Notes under the pieces: model-generated | The model's database searches: none | Seen by the model: only the letters and a program-made list of their open reading frames with translations | What the model was told of the DNA's origin: nothing | DNA from: Porpolomopsis calyptriformis | Lineage: Eukaryota > Basidiomycota > Agaricomycetes > Agaricales > Hygrophoraceae | Length of the DNA: 64,000 nt | Assembly: GCA_951640195.1 (NCBI GenBank) | Contig: OX621168.1 | Location: 2,225,696-2,289,695, forward strand | Direction: 5' to 3' | Part shown: piece after piece, positions 45,412 through 57,069 of the stretch | How the letters are laid out: each line of letters opens with the position of its first letter | How positions within the stretch are numbered: the first letter of the stretch is position 1 | Position numbers and translations under genes: made by a program

Positions 45412-46582
45412 CTACATGATTGGAGTTGGTTCTTGACCATAAATGGCCTTATAAATAAGAATCATATCATTCCTTCCATGTTCCTCCTTCAATGCCAACA
45501 CACTTTCTCCAATGTCTCCCTGTGCCGAGACATGCGCAGCTATATCTCCTCGGGATCGCACGGGATTGGGGAGTATTAGCCTCCGCAGAGTCGTGGGTCG
45601 GCTACTTAAAGCCTTCCACTGTAGTGGTACATCGTTACTAGGAGTGCCCAACCGTGTCAAAGCACATTTGAGTATTTCGTCCTTGCTTTCAAAATGGTTC
45701 TTCCAATCTTTCCAATCCTTGTAGCCACATATCATGGCTAGTTGATCCCGGCCTATGTCCAACAGCACTCGATTGCGGATTTGGTTGATCGCAATCCGAT
45801 CCTAAAAATAAACAGATATTATTAAATAAATAAATACGACACTATTTGGAAAACTACTGACTCCCATAACGGCTTGCATTGTAGTCTTCATCGACACCTG
45901 CATCTTCTCTAGCTCAAGTTTTAAAGCCATATTGTTGACCTCCAATGCCGTAGTGGCCTTCTGCTGCTCTGTCATGGCCTTCCGGTATTCTGCCTCCATT
46001 GCAGTAAACCTAGATGAGAGCTGATCTATGGCTGAATCAGCTTGAGTGGCAGGAAGGGATGGAGGAGTGGATGGCGACCCTTGATTGATATCATGAGTAG
46101 AGAACACAAGCTAGCTTGCAATTAGGTACGAACCTGGCTTAGATTTTTGTCGTTGCTTTTGTTTTTGTTTGCTCTTGATCAATACCTCGGCATTGAGTTC
46201 CGCTTGTAGGCGGTTGCGGTCAGTTGATGCGCCATTGAGTGCGTCCATAATAGGGGATGATGTGAAGTTACTTCCAGGGGCAGGCTGTGGCCACAGCACC
46301 ATTGTCAGTTCACCGTTCAGATCTCGCAACTTGGCAGTATCAGGGGCAGCTGGTGACAGTTAGTAACATGCAGACCATATTTTCAAGTAGAGTCGTACCT
46401 GGATAAAAGTCGGTGCACTCGTCATCAATGGATATTGCTGGAACCCCCTGCTGAGAGTGGAGATGTTTGAGGATCTCTTGCGAACCGATTTGCTTTGCTT
46501 CGGCTACTGTGACAGAAGCGGGGATGGACAACGTTCTCTGTAGTTTATTCTCGCCATACAGTACGGTCACTGTGGAATGCAT
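45412..46582 (-). CDS. Unrecognised coiled-coil protein
   Basis: Likely four exons from ATG 46582. The first block is HSTVTVLYGENKLQRTLSIP and SVTVAEAKQIGSQEILKHLH (ubiquitin-like or PB1-like beta start possible), then ELTMVLWPQPAPGSNF. A basic KSKQKQKQRQKSKPG stretch follows, then a coiled coil (FTAMEAEYRKAMTEQQKATT, LELEKMQVSMKTTMQAV). The helical C-terminal block is RIAINQIRNRVLLDIGRDQL and AMICGYKDWKDWKNHFESKD, ending at TAG 45412. All introns are GT-AG and frames are open, so it may be functional. I do not recognise the family. Divergent from the RPN7 relic. Confidence 0.6.
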
Positions 46583-46689
46583 CGGGAGTAATCGGGAGGG
46601 CAAACTGGTGTTACAGCTCCGACTAAATTCACTGTCAGTAAAAGGTACGGTTCAAAACCTACGTTCTGGGTCAATCTCAAACCGCCAAG

Positions 46690-48223
46690 AGCGACAGCAT
46701 CCCTATCGCAGACCCAACCGCCACCTCAAACATACTACTCCCCAGATTGGCGCCCTTCACTCCCCACCCTCCATACCATTATAGAGATGCTTCAGATTCT
46801 ACCTCTTCCGTCAACTCCGCCTCCAGCCACGGCCAGAACTCTGGCTCTTCACGACCACGGACAAACAGCACCCAAAGCGCTAAAAGTACCTCCAACAATG
46901 GTCATTCCACTTCCTCATCCCCCGCCCTTCGCAATCGCACCAGCAGTACCCCTTCTCAACAGCTCTCCAATGGTGCACATCGCACCACTTCTTCCGTCTC
47001 TACCATTACCACCACACAACAGCAATGTATCCCCCACAATCGCAACTCTTCCACCAGTTCTTCTGGCTCTGCCTCCTCTCCACGTACCTCCGCTGCCTCC
47101 TGCTCCTCCATCCCCTTACCACGACCCGCACGTCCTTCCCCCCTCTCACAAGGCACCTTTACCGCCGCAGAGAAGCGCATATCCAGGGCATATCTGTACA
47201 CTGCCCAGGACCAATCGATAGAAGCACGGAAACTTGCACTAGAGAAGACTCCAGGTCTCAGCTCTCGATAGACATCGTACTCACTCTTGTCAGAATCGGT
47301 TTTTTCTTCGGCGACCACAAACTTATCTCTACACAACTAAAACAAGCTGACAAGTGCGTTCTTACCTCTCAAAGTCCTCGAACACTTGACGGACCGTCTG
47401 TTTGTCACCACAGGTTAATCGAGGCAGGTGGTGACTGGGATCGACGTAATTGGCTCAAGGTCTACAACGGCCTTCACCTTCTTTCTATCCGCCAGTTCAA
47501 ACGATGCGGTGAGCTTTTTATCGACGCCCTCTCCATATTCACCACCACGGAGCTGCTTTCGTACAATGCATTTGTTGCTCTAACGGTCATTGCGAACTCG
47601 CTGACGCTTAAAAGGGTTGATTTGAAGAAAAAGGTGAGAGGATGGGATTTCCCCTCACGAACATATACCGATATCCCAAGCGAACGTAGATCATTGCTGC
47701 ACCAGAAGTGACCCAAGCCCTCCCCGAACTCCCCATCCTAGGTGACCTGGTCAAAAACCTGTATGACTGTCATCACGACAAGTTCTTTGTTGCACTCGGT
47801 GAGTTATTCTCTTTTCCCTCAGTCCCTTATCTTCAAACGGTCACAATTTAGCCACACTCGAGCAAACCCTGCTCTTACCTTCTCGTCTCCTCTCCCCACA
47901 CGCTCGCTACTACATACGCGAGATGCGTATCCTCGCCTACAGCCAGCTGTTGGAATCCTATCGGAGTCTTACACTTGACAGTCTCAGCCGAGCATTTGGC
48001 GTGAGCAAGAGTTTGTGGACAGGTGATTCCCTTTCTTCAGGTGATGATTCCCTCTCAAAAATTCACTTCCTTCAGTGAATTATCGCAGTTCATCGCAAAC
48101 GGCTGATTACACTGCTCTATCGACAAAGTGTACGGCATCGTGGAGACGACGCGACCGTTGTTGAAGAACGCACAATACGAGGTGGTGGTCAGACAGGGCG
48201 ATGTTTTGCTAAATTCGGTGTAG
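46690..48223 (+). pseudogene. RPN7: RPN7 (26S proteasome lid subunit) relic with Ser-rich N-terminal region
   Basis: The N-terminus reads SIPIADPTATSNILLPRLAP, like Rpn7. About 120 Ser/Thr/Pro-rich residues follow (46790-47150) where the family has an alpha-helical N-domain. The helical repeat and PCI part are then clear: [113 protein letters not shown] and [19 protein letters not shown]. Defects: a 1-bp frameshift before IDIVL (about 47268), TGA at 48104-48106 in the ANGRLHC motif (Arg lost) and TAG at 48221-48223 where Gln is expected. Rpn7 is an essential lid subunit, so a working copy must exist elsewhere. Confidence 0.85.
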
Positions 48224-48328
48224 AGGTTGAGTAAGATTTTATATTAGCTTTTACCTCCTCTCGTTCCTTTGAAGCAGCAACATGATGTATGATTGAGTTT
48301 AATAAAATTTCGATGAGGGTAATGACAT

Positions 48329-48957
48329 TTAGAGATATCCAACCGTCCCTTTCAAAATCAAATAGAGTGTAAGGAAACCAACTACACCGGTGGCAAGCAC
48401 TCTCCCGTGCCTTTTCAGTCCGCCAGGGATGAAACAGCTGACGGCGATGAGGCCTGCGACGTCGCTGACGATGAACATCGCGTCGCGGTGGACGGCGCCC
48501 TGGAGCGTGAGGAGGTGGACGAATCCTTGGTCCCACGCACTCAGGATGACGTGGGTCGCGCTGACGACGATGGAGGCGAGCAGGTGTGGTGTCGGTGTTG
48601 GTGGGGATGGGGAGGTTGTGGTGTGGTGGGGGTAGGGGTATTGGAGGAGGGAGTAGAGCGCGAGGGCCGGGATGATGTCGGTTGTGTCGAAGAAGAGCTG
48701 GGTTGGGAGGAGGATGTGGTATGAGTCGTGTGGGCTGGTGTCGTTGATGTAGTTGCTGTGTAGGTCCATTGGAGGGGGGAGGGGTCAGAAAAGCAGAATG
48801 AGGTTGGGGAGGTAATGTACAAAGTGATCCACCAATTATAAAACTATAAACGTCAGTGATGTGTTGGAGGGAAGTGCGGGGGATACTCACCATACCATAG
48901 AAATTCAGGCAACTCGCAAACAAGACCCACCATTGGACCTTTGGTATTGTTAGACAT
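48329..48957 (-). pseudogene. Putative small multi-pass membrane protein, unrecognised
   Basis: An upstream exon from ATG 48957 (MSNNTKGPMVG) splices at GTGAGT into a Trp-rich helix (NWWITLYITSPTSF). The long C-terminal frame (48769-48329) has hydrophobic segments FFDTTDIIPALALYSLLQY, LLASIVVSATHVILSAW, AMFIVSDVAGLIAVSCFIPG and GVVGFLTLYLILKGTVGYL, giving four or five helices. The two parts are in different frames across the Pro-rich stretch, so a frameshift or a missed intron is needed. Function unknown. Confidence 0.45.
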
Positions 48958-48999
48958 ATTTTGCAAATCAGTTAGGGTCAGGGCTGTGAATTTCCAGCT

Positions 49000-49260
49000 T
49001 TGTAAGATAGCTTGTGTGCCAGAAGTGTATATTTGTAGCGCAAGTATAGCAGATTTGTTGGAGAGAGTGTAAATAATACTAAGCTCAATTGATCAAGTTA
49101 GTAAATAATACTAACAATATTAACTTGAACAATAATAATACTAATAATAAATTAACATGCGCGAAAGGAGCATGCTCGTTCTGTGCATAATAATTAATAC
49201 TAATAAATAATAAATAAATAACATGCGCAAAACGAGTATACTCGTTTTGTGCATCGGTCC
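49000..49260. repeat. AT-rich spacer with two related 32-bp palindromes
   Basis: Palindromes at 49157-49188 (four mismatched pairs) and 49223-49254 (one mismatch) share the form ATGCGC-RRA-CGAG-YA and its inverse, with start-to-start spacing of 66 bp. The surrounding DNA is mostly TAATAATAA-type. Confidence 0.75.
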
Positions 49261-49374
49261 TTCAGGGACCCATTATCAACAAAATGACCAAAATGCTGGC
49301 ACAAAATTAATTCAAAATTCAGGGACCCATTATCAACAAAATGACCAAAATGCTGGCACAAAATTAATTCAAAA
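49261..49374. repeat. 57-bp tandem duplication
   Basis: Two identical 57-bp units (49261-49317 and 49318-49374). On the minus strand each keeps one open frame encoding 19 residues ending HFGHFVDNGSL, but the surrounding 67-codon frame has no other sign of being a gene. Confidence 0.9.
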
Positions 49375-49499
49375 TTCTTTGGGGGATCGTTAGGGCATCC
49401 CAATACAATCAGTTTAAGCCATAAATTAAAAAAATCGGCGGTCCCATTCTTGAGATATATGTAAAATACTCCATTTATACCATTATGCAGCCCAGCTAT

Positions 49500-51520
49500 T
49501 GTATTGCACTCTATAAATCACAATTTCATGTCCATTCGATAGGCACAGTGAACTAATGGTGGGCCCACAGAAAATTCCGATTTTTAGAGCATTTGGTATG
49601 TCGTGGTGGAAGATAGTAAGGTTTTAGGAGGAGGCATAAGTATAAGTAGCTATAGACTGCTCTAAAAATCGGGGTTTCATATTCAATCGATAGCCCCAGT
49701 GTCATAGAGGTGGGGAATACAAAAATCCCGATTTATGGACCATTTGGGGTACCGCAATCAGTGATATAAGGGGTATGGGGGGGTATATCTCCAACTTATC
49801 ACAGAGCTCTTTAAAAATCAGGATTTTATGTTCAATCGATAGCACTAGTGTCACAGATACTGGGAATACAAAAATCCTGATTTATAGACCATTTGGGGTA
49901 CCGCAATAAGCTATATAAGGGGTATGGGGGGGTATATCTCCAACTTATCACAGAGCTCTTTAAAAATCAGGATTTCATGTTCAATCGATAGCAGTAGTGT
50001 CATAGAGGCTCGGAATAACAAAATCCTGATGTATAGGCAGAATAAGGTACCGCAATAAGCTATATAAGGGGTATGGGGGGGTATATCTCCAACTTATTAC
50101 AGAGGTCTTTAAAAACCTGGGTTTTATATTCAATCAATAGCCCCAGTGTCATAGAGGTGGGGAATACAAAAATCCTAAGTTATAGACCATTTGGGGTACC
50201 GCAATCAGTTATATAAGGGGTATGGGGGGGTATATCTCCAACTTATTACAGACATCTTTAAACATCATAATTTCATGTTCAATCAATAGCACTAGTGTCA
50301 TAGATGCTCGGAATAACAATATATGGGTAGAATAAGGCACTCCAATAAGGTATATAAAGGGTATGAGGGAGTATATCTCCAACTTATCACAGACCTCTTT
50401 AAACATCACAATTTCATGTTCAATCAATAGCACCAGTGTTATAGATGCTCGGAATAACAATATATGGTCAGAATGAGGTACTGCAATAAGCTATATAAGG
50501 GGTATGGGGGAGTATATCTCCAACTTATCACAGACCTCTTTAAACATCACAATTTCATGTTCAATCAATAGCACCAGTGTTACAGATGCTCGGAATGACA
50601 ATATATGGACAGAATGAGGCACTGCAATAAGCTATATAAGGGGTATAGGGGGGTATATCTCTAACTTATCACAGAGCTCTCTGAGCATCAGGATTTCATG
50701 TTCAATCAATAGCACCTGTGTTACAAACATTGGGAATAGTCCAATCATCATGTGTAGATAGACTGGGGTGCCGCAAGAAGTATACAGGAGGTAGGGGGGG
50801 GTATACCTTCAAGTTATCACAGAGCTCTCTGAGCATCAGGATTTCATGTTCAATCAATAGCATTAGTGTTATAAACATTGGGAATAGTCTAATCCTCGTG
50901 TATGGATTGACTAGGGTGCCGCAATAAGTATATAAGATATCATGGGGTGGTATACCTTTAACTTATCAGAGAGCTCTCTAAGCATCGGGATTTTATGTTA
51001 AATCAACAGCATTAGTGTTACAAAGGTCAGGAGTAGTCTAATCCTCATGTGTGGAATGATTGGGGTATAGTATGTAAGAAGTATCGGATGATATACCTTC
51101 AACTTATCACAGAGCTCTCCGAGTATCAGGATTTTATGTTCAATCAATAGCATGAGTATTACAAAGGTTAGGAATAGTTCAATCATCATGTGTGGATTAA
51201 CTAGGGTGCCGCAATAAGTATACAACAGGTATGGGAGGGTATACCTTCAACTTATCAGAGAGCCCTCTAAGCATCAGGATTTTATGTTCAATCAATAGCA
51301 TTGGTGCTACAAACATCAGGAGTAGTCCAATCCTCATGTGTGGAATAATTGGGGTACCGTAATTAGCATGCAAGAGGTATCAGAGGTTATACCTTCAACT
51401 TCTCACCGAGCTCTCTAACCATCAGCATGTTATGTTCAATCAATAGCATTAGTGTGATAACATCCCAGAATAACCACATCCCCATGGGCAGACTGATTGG
51501 GGTACCACAATGAGCAGTGT
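49500..51520. repeat. Satellite array, about 13 diverged units of about 145 bp
   Basis: The anchor TTCAATCRATAG recurs at about 49684, 49831, 49980, 50130, 50278, 50420, 50560, 50701, 50850, 50995, 51140, 51285 and 51430, a steady 140-150-bp period. Each unit also has a TATATAAGGGGTATGGGGG-like segment and CTCCAACTTATCACAGAG. In the least decayed units 13-bp arms AAATCAGGATTTT and AAAATCCTGATTT form an inverted repeat about 40 bp apart. Divergence rises toward the right. No coding potential. The array stops about 50 bp from the stop codon of the next gene. Confidence 0.92.
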
Positions 51521-51572
51521 AACACATATAGGTAGAATAGACCTGTGAATATATAATCTTCAAATCGATACA

Positions 51573-54500
51573 TTAGCTACTAGATTGCTCTGATCCTGGC
51601 TCATCTGTGTACTCTAATGAATCGGAATCGGAATCAGACTCTAAATCTGCCCGTTCCCTAGCAGCCTTGACTCTTGACTGAGATCTACCTACTATATGTC
51701 TTCCTGAACCTGAATCTTCTCTCTCCGCATCTTTCCTAGCAGCGTTCATTCTTGACCGAGTTATCCGCACACCACTCACCCCCTTTCTTCCCTCGTCTTT
51801 CTGGGCAGCCTTGGCCTTTGAGCGAGTAACCCTAACCTGTTGCTCTTTCCCGCTCTCTGAACCTGAAGGATTGTTGTCTGCTTTCTGTCTCACAGGAGGC
51901 TTTCGTTTTTGGTAGATTTTGGCAGACTTTCGGCTCCGAATAGGTGGTTTTATCGATCTCCCCAAGGTTTCATCTAGTCGTCTCTGAAGTATATTCTTTG
52001 AAGCATGAGGCCTTTTTAGGACCTGAGTTCGTGGACGCGCAGCCACCTCTTTCCCAATTTCTTCAATCCGATAGAACTTTGAATTCGAAACAAAGTTGAT
52101 CTTGCCTGATTTCATCCCCCATATGACTTGTTTCCCCTTTTTATTCGATAGGCCACCTACAGGAAGGCATTGTAACTGGCCAAATATATTGTCCAATTCA
52201 CGGCAGAGCTGATCACCTTCATCCATATCCCAATCCACAAGATATTGGTGGTAAGTGGAGATATATCCTCCAGGCTGGGTGTATGGTTTCCAGACTGAAT
52301 TCTCTGGGATCTGGATAGTTTGTTCAGGGAAGAAGGTTGCCCGACGTGCTGAAAATGATAGATCATGGGAGTGACTCAAAGGAAGCTTTCCTTTAAGGCC
52401 ACAGCTCGAAGGAAGGAATTGGCAATGGTCAATGCCTATGATATGCTGAATCGCAGGTACCGTCCAAGTCTCCATTGCTTCCTGAACTGTGGTTGGCTTG
52501 GGTAAAACACCTGCTGATGCAAACTGCTCTGCCAGACTTAGCCACAGCTGATGCGTGAACTCAACAAACAACAGCTTTGTGTAAAGCAGTTCAGGAGCTT
52601 CCCAGTCATCATCCAACCTCCATTCCCTAAGGAAAATCTCTGGCTCGGTTTCCAACAGTTTCTGAATTCTTGACCAAGATGGATCAGGACCCCAAGGGCA
52701 CGCATCTTGCTGATACATTTGAATAAGGTGATATGGCTGGTTGGCTTGAGTTGCCTGTGGCTTCTTCAAGGACTGTCCATACGCTTGGATAACCTCAGCT
52801 GGATCCTCCTCCGGTAGTTCTCTTAGAGATAGCACTCCTTTCTTCAACTTGAGGTTGTGAAGAAAGAACATTCCGAACCTCCACATTATCGAACTGAAAC
52901 GAAGGTCTCGCAACACATCATTCAAGAATGTGTGCTTTATCCTTGGCGTGACCATGGTGTGCTTAATCAGGTGGATGATAAGCGTAGCCATCATCCCATA
53001 GTTGCTTGGTCGATTTCGTGAAAGGTGTAGTTGGACGTTTTGAAACTCTGCTAGCCTTCTTGCCAACAACTTGAAAAAGAGGCTCGACTTGATCCAAATG
53101 ATAGGGTCAGACGACATATAGTCTTGTGCCTGGCAATCATTAGACATTTCTAGTTTGCAGTTATTTCGCTGCTTACCTTTTCAGATGCTACATCAAGAAG
53201 CTTTATAATGGCTAACCCACTCCCTCTAACTTCTTCTCTAACGCCGAATGACTGGATTTGAGAAGATTGAAACAGCTTTTTCCAGTGATCACAGCTAGTC
53301 ATGAATCGGTCATTTGTCTTGACTGCATCACAGTCATCACATAGGTAGTTCGTTTGGCCAGGAAGTCGCACCACCTCAAAGCAAAGGTTGTAGCTGGATC
53401 GGAAGCAAAGGTGTACAAGCCGACTTTTCTTCAACTTGGTTTCAGCCTGTCTCCCTCCATAAGCTCCAAACATGGCAGTATAATGGGTCATTCCTTTTTT
53501 CATCCCCATAAGGTCGTACGAGTCGTCGATCCTATCTAACCTCCACAGCCCTACCAATGGCTCCTGATCCTCCCTAGAAGGAGGATGGTATGAAATCCCA
53601 AGATCAAGCAAGAGTTCTCCATGCGATCGGTCCTTCATATAATCCCAGTCCATGTTAGGAATCATCGAACAGAGTGCCTGATATATATTCTCGGTTGGGT
53701 GGTGCTGCTTAGAGAGCAGTTTGATACCTCGAGCATCTACAACAAAGAAAAAGGACCCGAATCGGCCTAGGAGATCGGGCTGGTTATTTATGATGTCGCA
53801 GAGAGTGGTTCGCATGGAAGAAAATGCTTCAGGTGTGAGGGGAATGGTCTTGGTCGTACGTCTTGTCCCTATTTTCCATTGGAGATTACTGACGCTTGTA
53901 GGAAGATACTCCATAATTCCGGTGTAGTTGGCTAAAACCACTGGCAGAGCAGGCATGATCACTTGTGAGAACCACAACTCCTGTACCTCCCTTGGCATCA
54001 GAGTAGTCATTCTATGCGTTCCTGGGTCTTTCCTAATCATACGAGGGAAGAAGACGTAGGTGTTAAATTGGCCTGATCCTTGACCCATCTGCCCGAAATG
54101 GGTATGTGGCAAGGCACTAAGTGGATACCTTTTAGACCTCTGCCTAGGATTTCGAGTGGTAGGTGGTTGTAGAACCTGGACATAGACATGATTGTTGATA
54201 GAGAATGGAGGTTTGTCGTCTAACAGTGGAAGAAGGTGAATATTGATTGGACCAATGAACTGTGGTTTATGCGTGACCCATATGACGCTGTCGATATCCA
54301 CCGACACTGACACTTCTTCATCGTCCAGGTTTACTCTATCCTTCTCCAAGTCGAAGTAGATGAATTTGTTGTTGCGTGCTTTACCTTTTACAAACACACC
54401 CTGGCTCTCTGATGTCCCTTCCACCCCTCCCGCCTCATCCAACATATCCTGAGCACCCATCACAGTCACATCTGGGTTGTCCATAGCTGGTAGGGAATTC

Positions 54501-56940
54501 AGCACCTCAGAAGAATGAGAAGATAACGAGGATGGGTATGCAACTGGAGATGATGGTAAACATCCACTTGCTTGATCACTTGAATCCCAGTGTGGAAGAA
54601 GGTGGTCATTGAGGAGAACCGGTTCCTGGTTATTGAACATAGAGAAAAAATCGGCCTGCAACCTATAGCCTCTATCCCTCCAGATACTCCAGTGCTTGCC
54701 CAATACAAGCATTCCATTGGTGTCAAAGGTCCACGTGTTTGGAATGATATCAGCTTGATCCTCGGAGCAAACCAACATAGCTGATTCGTAGTCATCAAAA
54801 GGCTGCTCATCAACGCTTGTTGCTAATGCTTCTTCACCCCCATTCCCATTTAGCTCAACCTCTGGAAGTTGGATTTCAGGTAGAGACCTTCTGGAAGGCT
54901 GAGGTGGTAGGTTGATTACAATGGAATCATCATCGTTGTCATCATTGTCATTGTCATTGTCATCATCATTGTGATTGTTGTCGTCATTGCTGGCATTGCC
55001 ATCCTTGTCGTGACTATCCAGAAGATGGCCTAGTTGATTAATATAGGTAGCCTCTTTAGATTGATTATCACAGGTAATCGGAATGAGATAATACTCACAC
55101 TTCATACGAGCAGTTGCAAGCGCAAGTGCTATTACCTCGAAACGCTTGAATTTTAAAAGCCCAGCCTTCATATCATTCACAACCTCAGAATTGGGTTCCA
55201 TGGAATACCGAAGCAGGGTCTGAGTCTTGTTCCAGAAGTCATATGATTTTTGTACAGTTTGAAGCGCAGTGAGAAATATTCTCTCTCGCATCGCATGAAC
55301 ACATTGCAATTTGGGTGCAAGTGGGTGTTGGTTAATGTCTGTGGAATACATCCAACCATTATCAAAGATTTCTTGGCAAAGCGATGCCATCCAGGAACCA
55401 GTGTCGGCCTCACTCTGTTGAAATATGTATATGAATATGCTTCTTCTGTATAGAAACGAGATTTTCACCGTATTCCAATTCGGTTCGATTACTTGGGGAC
55501 CTCGCTCATCCAACTCACTACCCAGGATCCACCCAAACACATTAGCAATAGCCCTCCAATAGTAGTTGCCATTCCACTCCGTCCAATCTGAGTACATATT
55601 GGTTTCGAGTGGAGCTCCATGGCTAAAAACAAGAACCTTCTCCTGCTGGTAATCAAATAAAGCTAGCCTTTGGGTTGCAGAAGATTGCCATGATAGTGGA
55701 GGGAAAAATAACACAGGCTTTTTCGGGATAGCAACGTGAGGTGGAAGAAGGAGAGTTTTATGGATTTCGGTAGACAGGATGTCTTCTTCTTCTCTTATTA
55801 CCCTGCTCACCGTTTCCGAGTCTAGATAGTAGGAATATCTCTGAGATGGCATCTGGGGTTGAATGGACATATACCATGATTTCAAAAGGTAAATTTCTAT
55901 GACCACGTGATCCAGGTGGTTTCCAGGCTTAGCAGATCCCAATGATTGACAAGCTGAAGCCCATATCCTTGGATCTGCTAGCTTCGTGTCTAATATCCTT
56001 AATGAGTCTAATCACCACCAATAATATAAGAACATACCTATAAAAAGCTCTTGCTCAGATCGTGGTAGATTCAATCGAATGGCATTTTTTGCTAGTAAAT
56101 GAGAATGAGCGCTGTCACTTTCACTGGATCCAATGAAATCTGATCCGTTATTGCTAGCTGGCGACGATGATCGGCTTGTTGAGCTTCTAAGAGTTTAGTA
56201 TTTAACCTAACATTTCGAATGATAGATTTATTCACCGGTGTCTGGTTTCAAATCGCGAGTTGTTCCTTCTAATATCCACCGAAGGCTCTGAAGGAGAGCT
56301 ATAATCACTAAACCTAACCAGTATTAATACGCAAGTATCTTATGATTTCTCTTAAAATACATACCATGCTTTCGCCACCTGGAAAATAAATAAATGTAAG
56401 TTATTATTGTCATAGGTTAATTGAGACATACAGCGTCATTATCCTTTCTACTTATTGCGTTTTGGACCCTTGAAGGACCTGGCTGGGGACCTAAGGGAGC
56501 CAATGGAGGTATCGATATATATTGCTGATCCGAATTCTGGATGTTAAGATGATTTAGGCTAATTAACGTTGTCTGTAATAATGTGAGCACTTTAACCTTG
56601 AAAACAGATATACACTTACTGAGTATACTGGCTTTTTGTTGATTAATATATGTTTTTTGGAAGGCATATGTTTTTCTCCTAGCATCGGTATTGGCATTGG
56701 CATCTTCTCTGCACAAGGCATATTCAGGATATTACGTATATCACTATCATCTGAACCACTAGAAGTCGAATCCCCTTCCTGGTTTATTATGGTTTTATTA
56801 GCCTCGTAATGATTTAATTGTGTGAATCGAATTAGATACATAACTACTAGGGATAGGCTTACCTTGGCTAGTGAGGACATAGCTATGATCCTATCTATAT
56901 CACTGTCATAATCTGCACCTTCATTTGCCTGGTTTGCCAT
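51573..56940 (-). CDS. Giant unrecognised subtelomeric protein, about 1,660 aa
   Basis: The start ATG 56938-56940 (MANQANEGADYDSDIDRIIA) is followed by about six short exons with GT-AG introns in consistent phase. Then come two long exons: about 55970-53174, and 53126-51573 after a 47-nt intron GTAAGC...GCCAG. The early exons repeat a short acidic motif (SDIDRIIAMS, SDIRNILNMP) and are Ser/Asp-rich. Near residues 560-590 (54910-55000) there is an Asn/Asp tract. A Cys-rich stretch CFRSSYNLCFEV...YLCDDCDAVK lies near 53290-53400. The C-terminus has three copies of a basic motif (VRVTRSKAKAAQKD, VRITRSRMNAARKD, GRSQSRVKAARERA) and an acidic tail. It looks like a nuclear, possibly DNA- or chromatin-binding protein, but no known domain is recognised. 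Frames are fully open. Confidence 0.7.
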
Positions 56941-57069
56941 ATTGGAGGTTAAGATCGAGAGCTATGTTTGTGCAATAGTCGAGACAAAGTGTATCTACAT
57001 TCACGTGACATATATATAGCTGTGGGAATATAATACGAATAATCAACATTGGTCCGTAGATTTATTATT
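56941..57069. promoter_or_regulatory. 129-bp shared (bidirectional) promoter region
   Basis: Only 129 bp separate the ATGs of the giant protein (minus) and the BAH-PHD gene (plus). It contains TATATATAGC near 57010 and AT-rich sequence. Such a short gap implies shared control of the two genes. Confidence 0.55.

Noticed and set aside
48189..48923. A 244-aa Pro/His/Arg-rich minus frame
   Set aside because: It overlaps the hydrophobic frame at 48329-48769, which has convincing membrane helices. The composition is that of an off-frame shadow.
49500..51520. CRISPR-like array
   Set aside because: The whole 145-bp unit repeats with gradual divergence and no unique spacers. This is a eukaryotic satellite.
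53150..53173. A stop between two separate genes at 53150
   Set aside because: A 47-nt GT-AG intron in matching phase joins the two long frames, so they are treated as one gene.
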